From the NCBI GenBank assembly GCA_003427395.1, contig BFEA01000428.1:605970-635916 (forward strand): 29,947 bases of DNA. Reading direction: 5' to 3'. Below the pieces are notes generated by a model. That model worked only from the letters and a program-made list of their open reading frames with translations. It was not told the origin of the DNA and did not search any database. A program made the position numbers and the translations under genes. The stretch is from Chara braunii (lineage: Eukaryota; Streptophyta; Charophyceae; Charales; Characeae). The stretch's first letter is position 1. Each line of letters opens with the position of its first letter. Below are positions 29,597 through 29,947 of this stretch, one piece after another.

Positions 29597-29947
29597 CTCG
29601 GGTTACCAGGACCGCGGAAGTCATGCCCTGGTAGCCCGCCTGGAGGAAGTGGTGCCCGAACCTCCTCTGCCTCTGCCCTTGGCGCCCTTTCTCCTACCGG
29701 CTTGGGTAAGCGTAGACCGGTTCGAACTCCCCGGCGAGAGGACGATTATCGATGGGGGGGTCAAACCACCGATTACCATTGCCGGGCGCGGTGGTGGTGG
29801 AAGGGAAGAGGGGAAGTTGAAGGCTGATGTGCCGTTCATGGAGGTGGGTCGTTATCCGGTCGCAAGCGCGCCAGCGATCTGCAGGCCATGGAGGTGGGCT
29901 GCGTCGTTGGGTTGATGCGCCGCCGTTCCCACGGTTGCGGGTTGTCG
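29597..29947. other. No recognisable gene at the right edge
   Basis: Short frames are open on both strands (for example 29649-29915 on plus) with Pro- and Gly-rich translations and no motif. It may hold the decayed N-terminus of the Penelope-like element, which would extend out of the window. Confidence 0.35.

Noticed and set aside
29649-29915. 88-codon plus-strand frame at the right edge
   Set aside because: Low-complexity Pro/Gly-rich translation with an equally open frame opposite, and no motif.

Overview
The window looks like repeat-dominated nuclear DNA of a plant-lineage eukaryote. From memory of its gag, integrase and Penelope-like proteins I lean to a charophyte green alga such as Chara; this is inference and was not searched. 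I see no intact single-copy host gene, no rRNA or tRNA gene and no bacterial-type operon. Nearly every coding stretch is a decayed retroelement.

Layout. (1) About 1-9,289, plus strand: a degenerate Ty3/gypsy retrotransposon (called ME1 here). It carries gag with a CCHC zinc knuckle, protease, reverse transcriptase, RNase H, integrase (HHCC, then D,D-35-E) and a frameshifted extra gene (ORF3) after integrase. Its RT is split at 4,464-4,812 by a 349-bp foldback DNA transposon flanked by 9-bp target duplications. (2) About 9,290-13,400: no credible gene, but several tandem-repeat families (40, 62, 38 and 26 bp), a perfect 26-bp hairpin and five dispersed mini-hairpins with covarying stems. Purine tracts at both ends suggest that 3' LTR ends of two convergent elements meet here. 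(3) About 13,404-21,006, minus strand: a second Ty3/gypsy-like element (ME2). Read in its own direction it has a tRNA-Asp-type primer binding site, a small basic ORF, two tandem paralogous ORFs of an unknown family (A and B), gag with a CCHC knuckle, a protease start fused in frame to an integrase core and tail (RT and RNase H deleted), and a second gag-like ORF. (4) 21,007-24,100: the inner edge of an LTR, then an array of 26 hairpin-forming repeats in a roughly 163-bp higher-order unit. (5) 24,100-27,190: apparently non-coding, with three TAA microsatellites and a diverged 62-bp direct repeat. (6) 27,191-29,596, minus strand: a long Penelope-like RT ORF with YIDN in place of YxDD and an upstream Cys-rich segment broken by one stop, flanked by GT and GA microsatellites.

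The elements no longer work together. Gag, protease, RT, RNase H and integrase would have formed and replicated virus-like particles, but all copies carry stops, frameshifts or lost catalytic residues. The least explained items are the A/B paralogs, the extra ORFs after integrase, and the two sets of covarying hairpin repeats.
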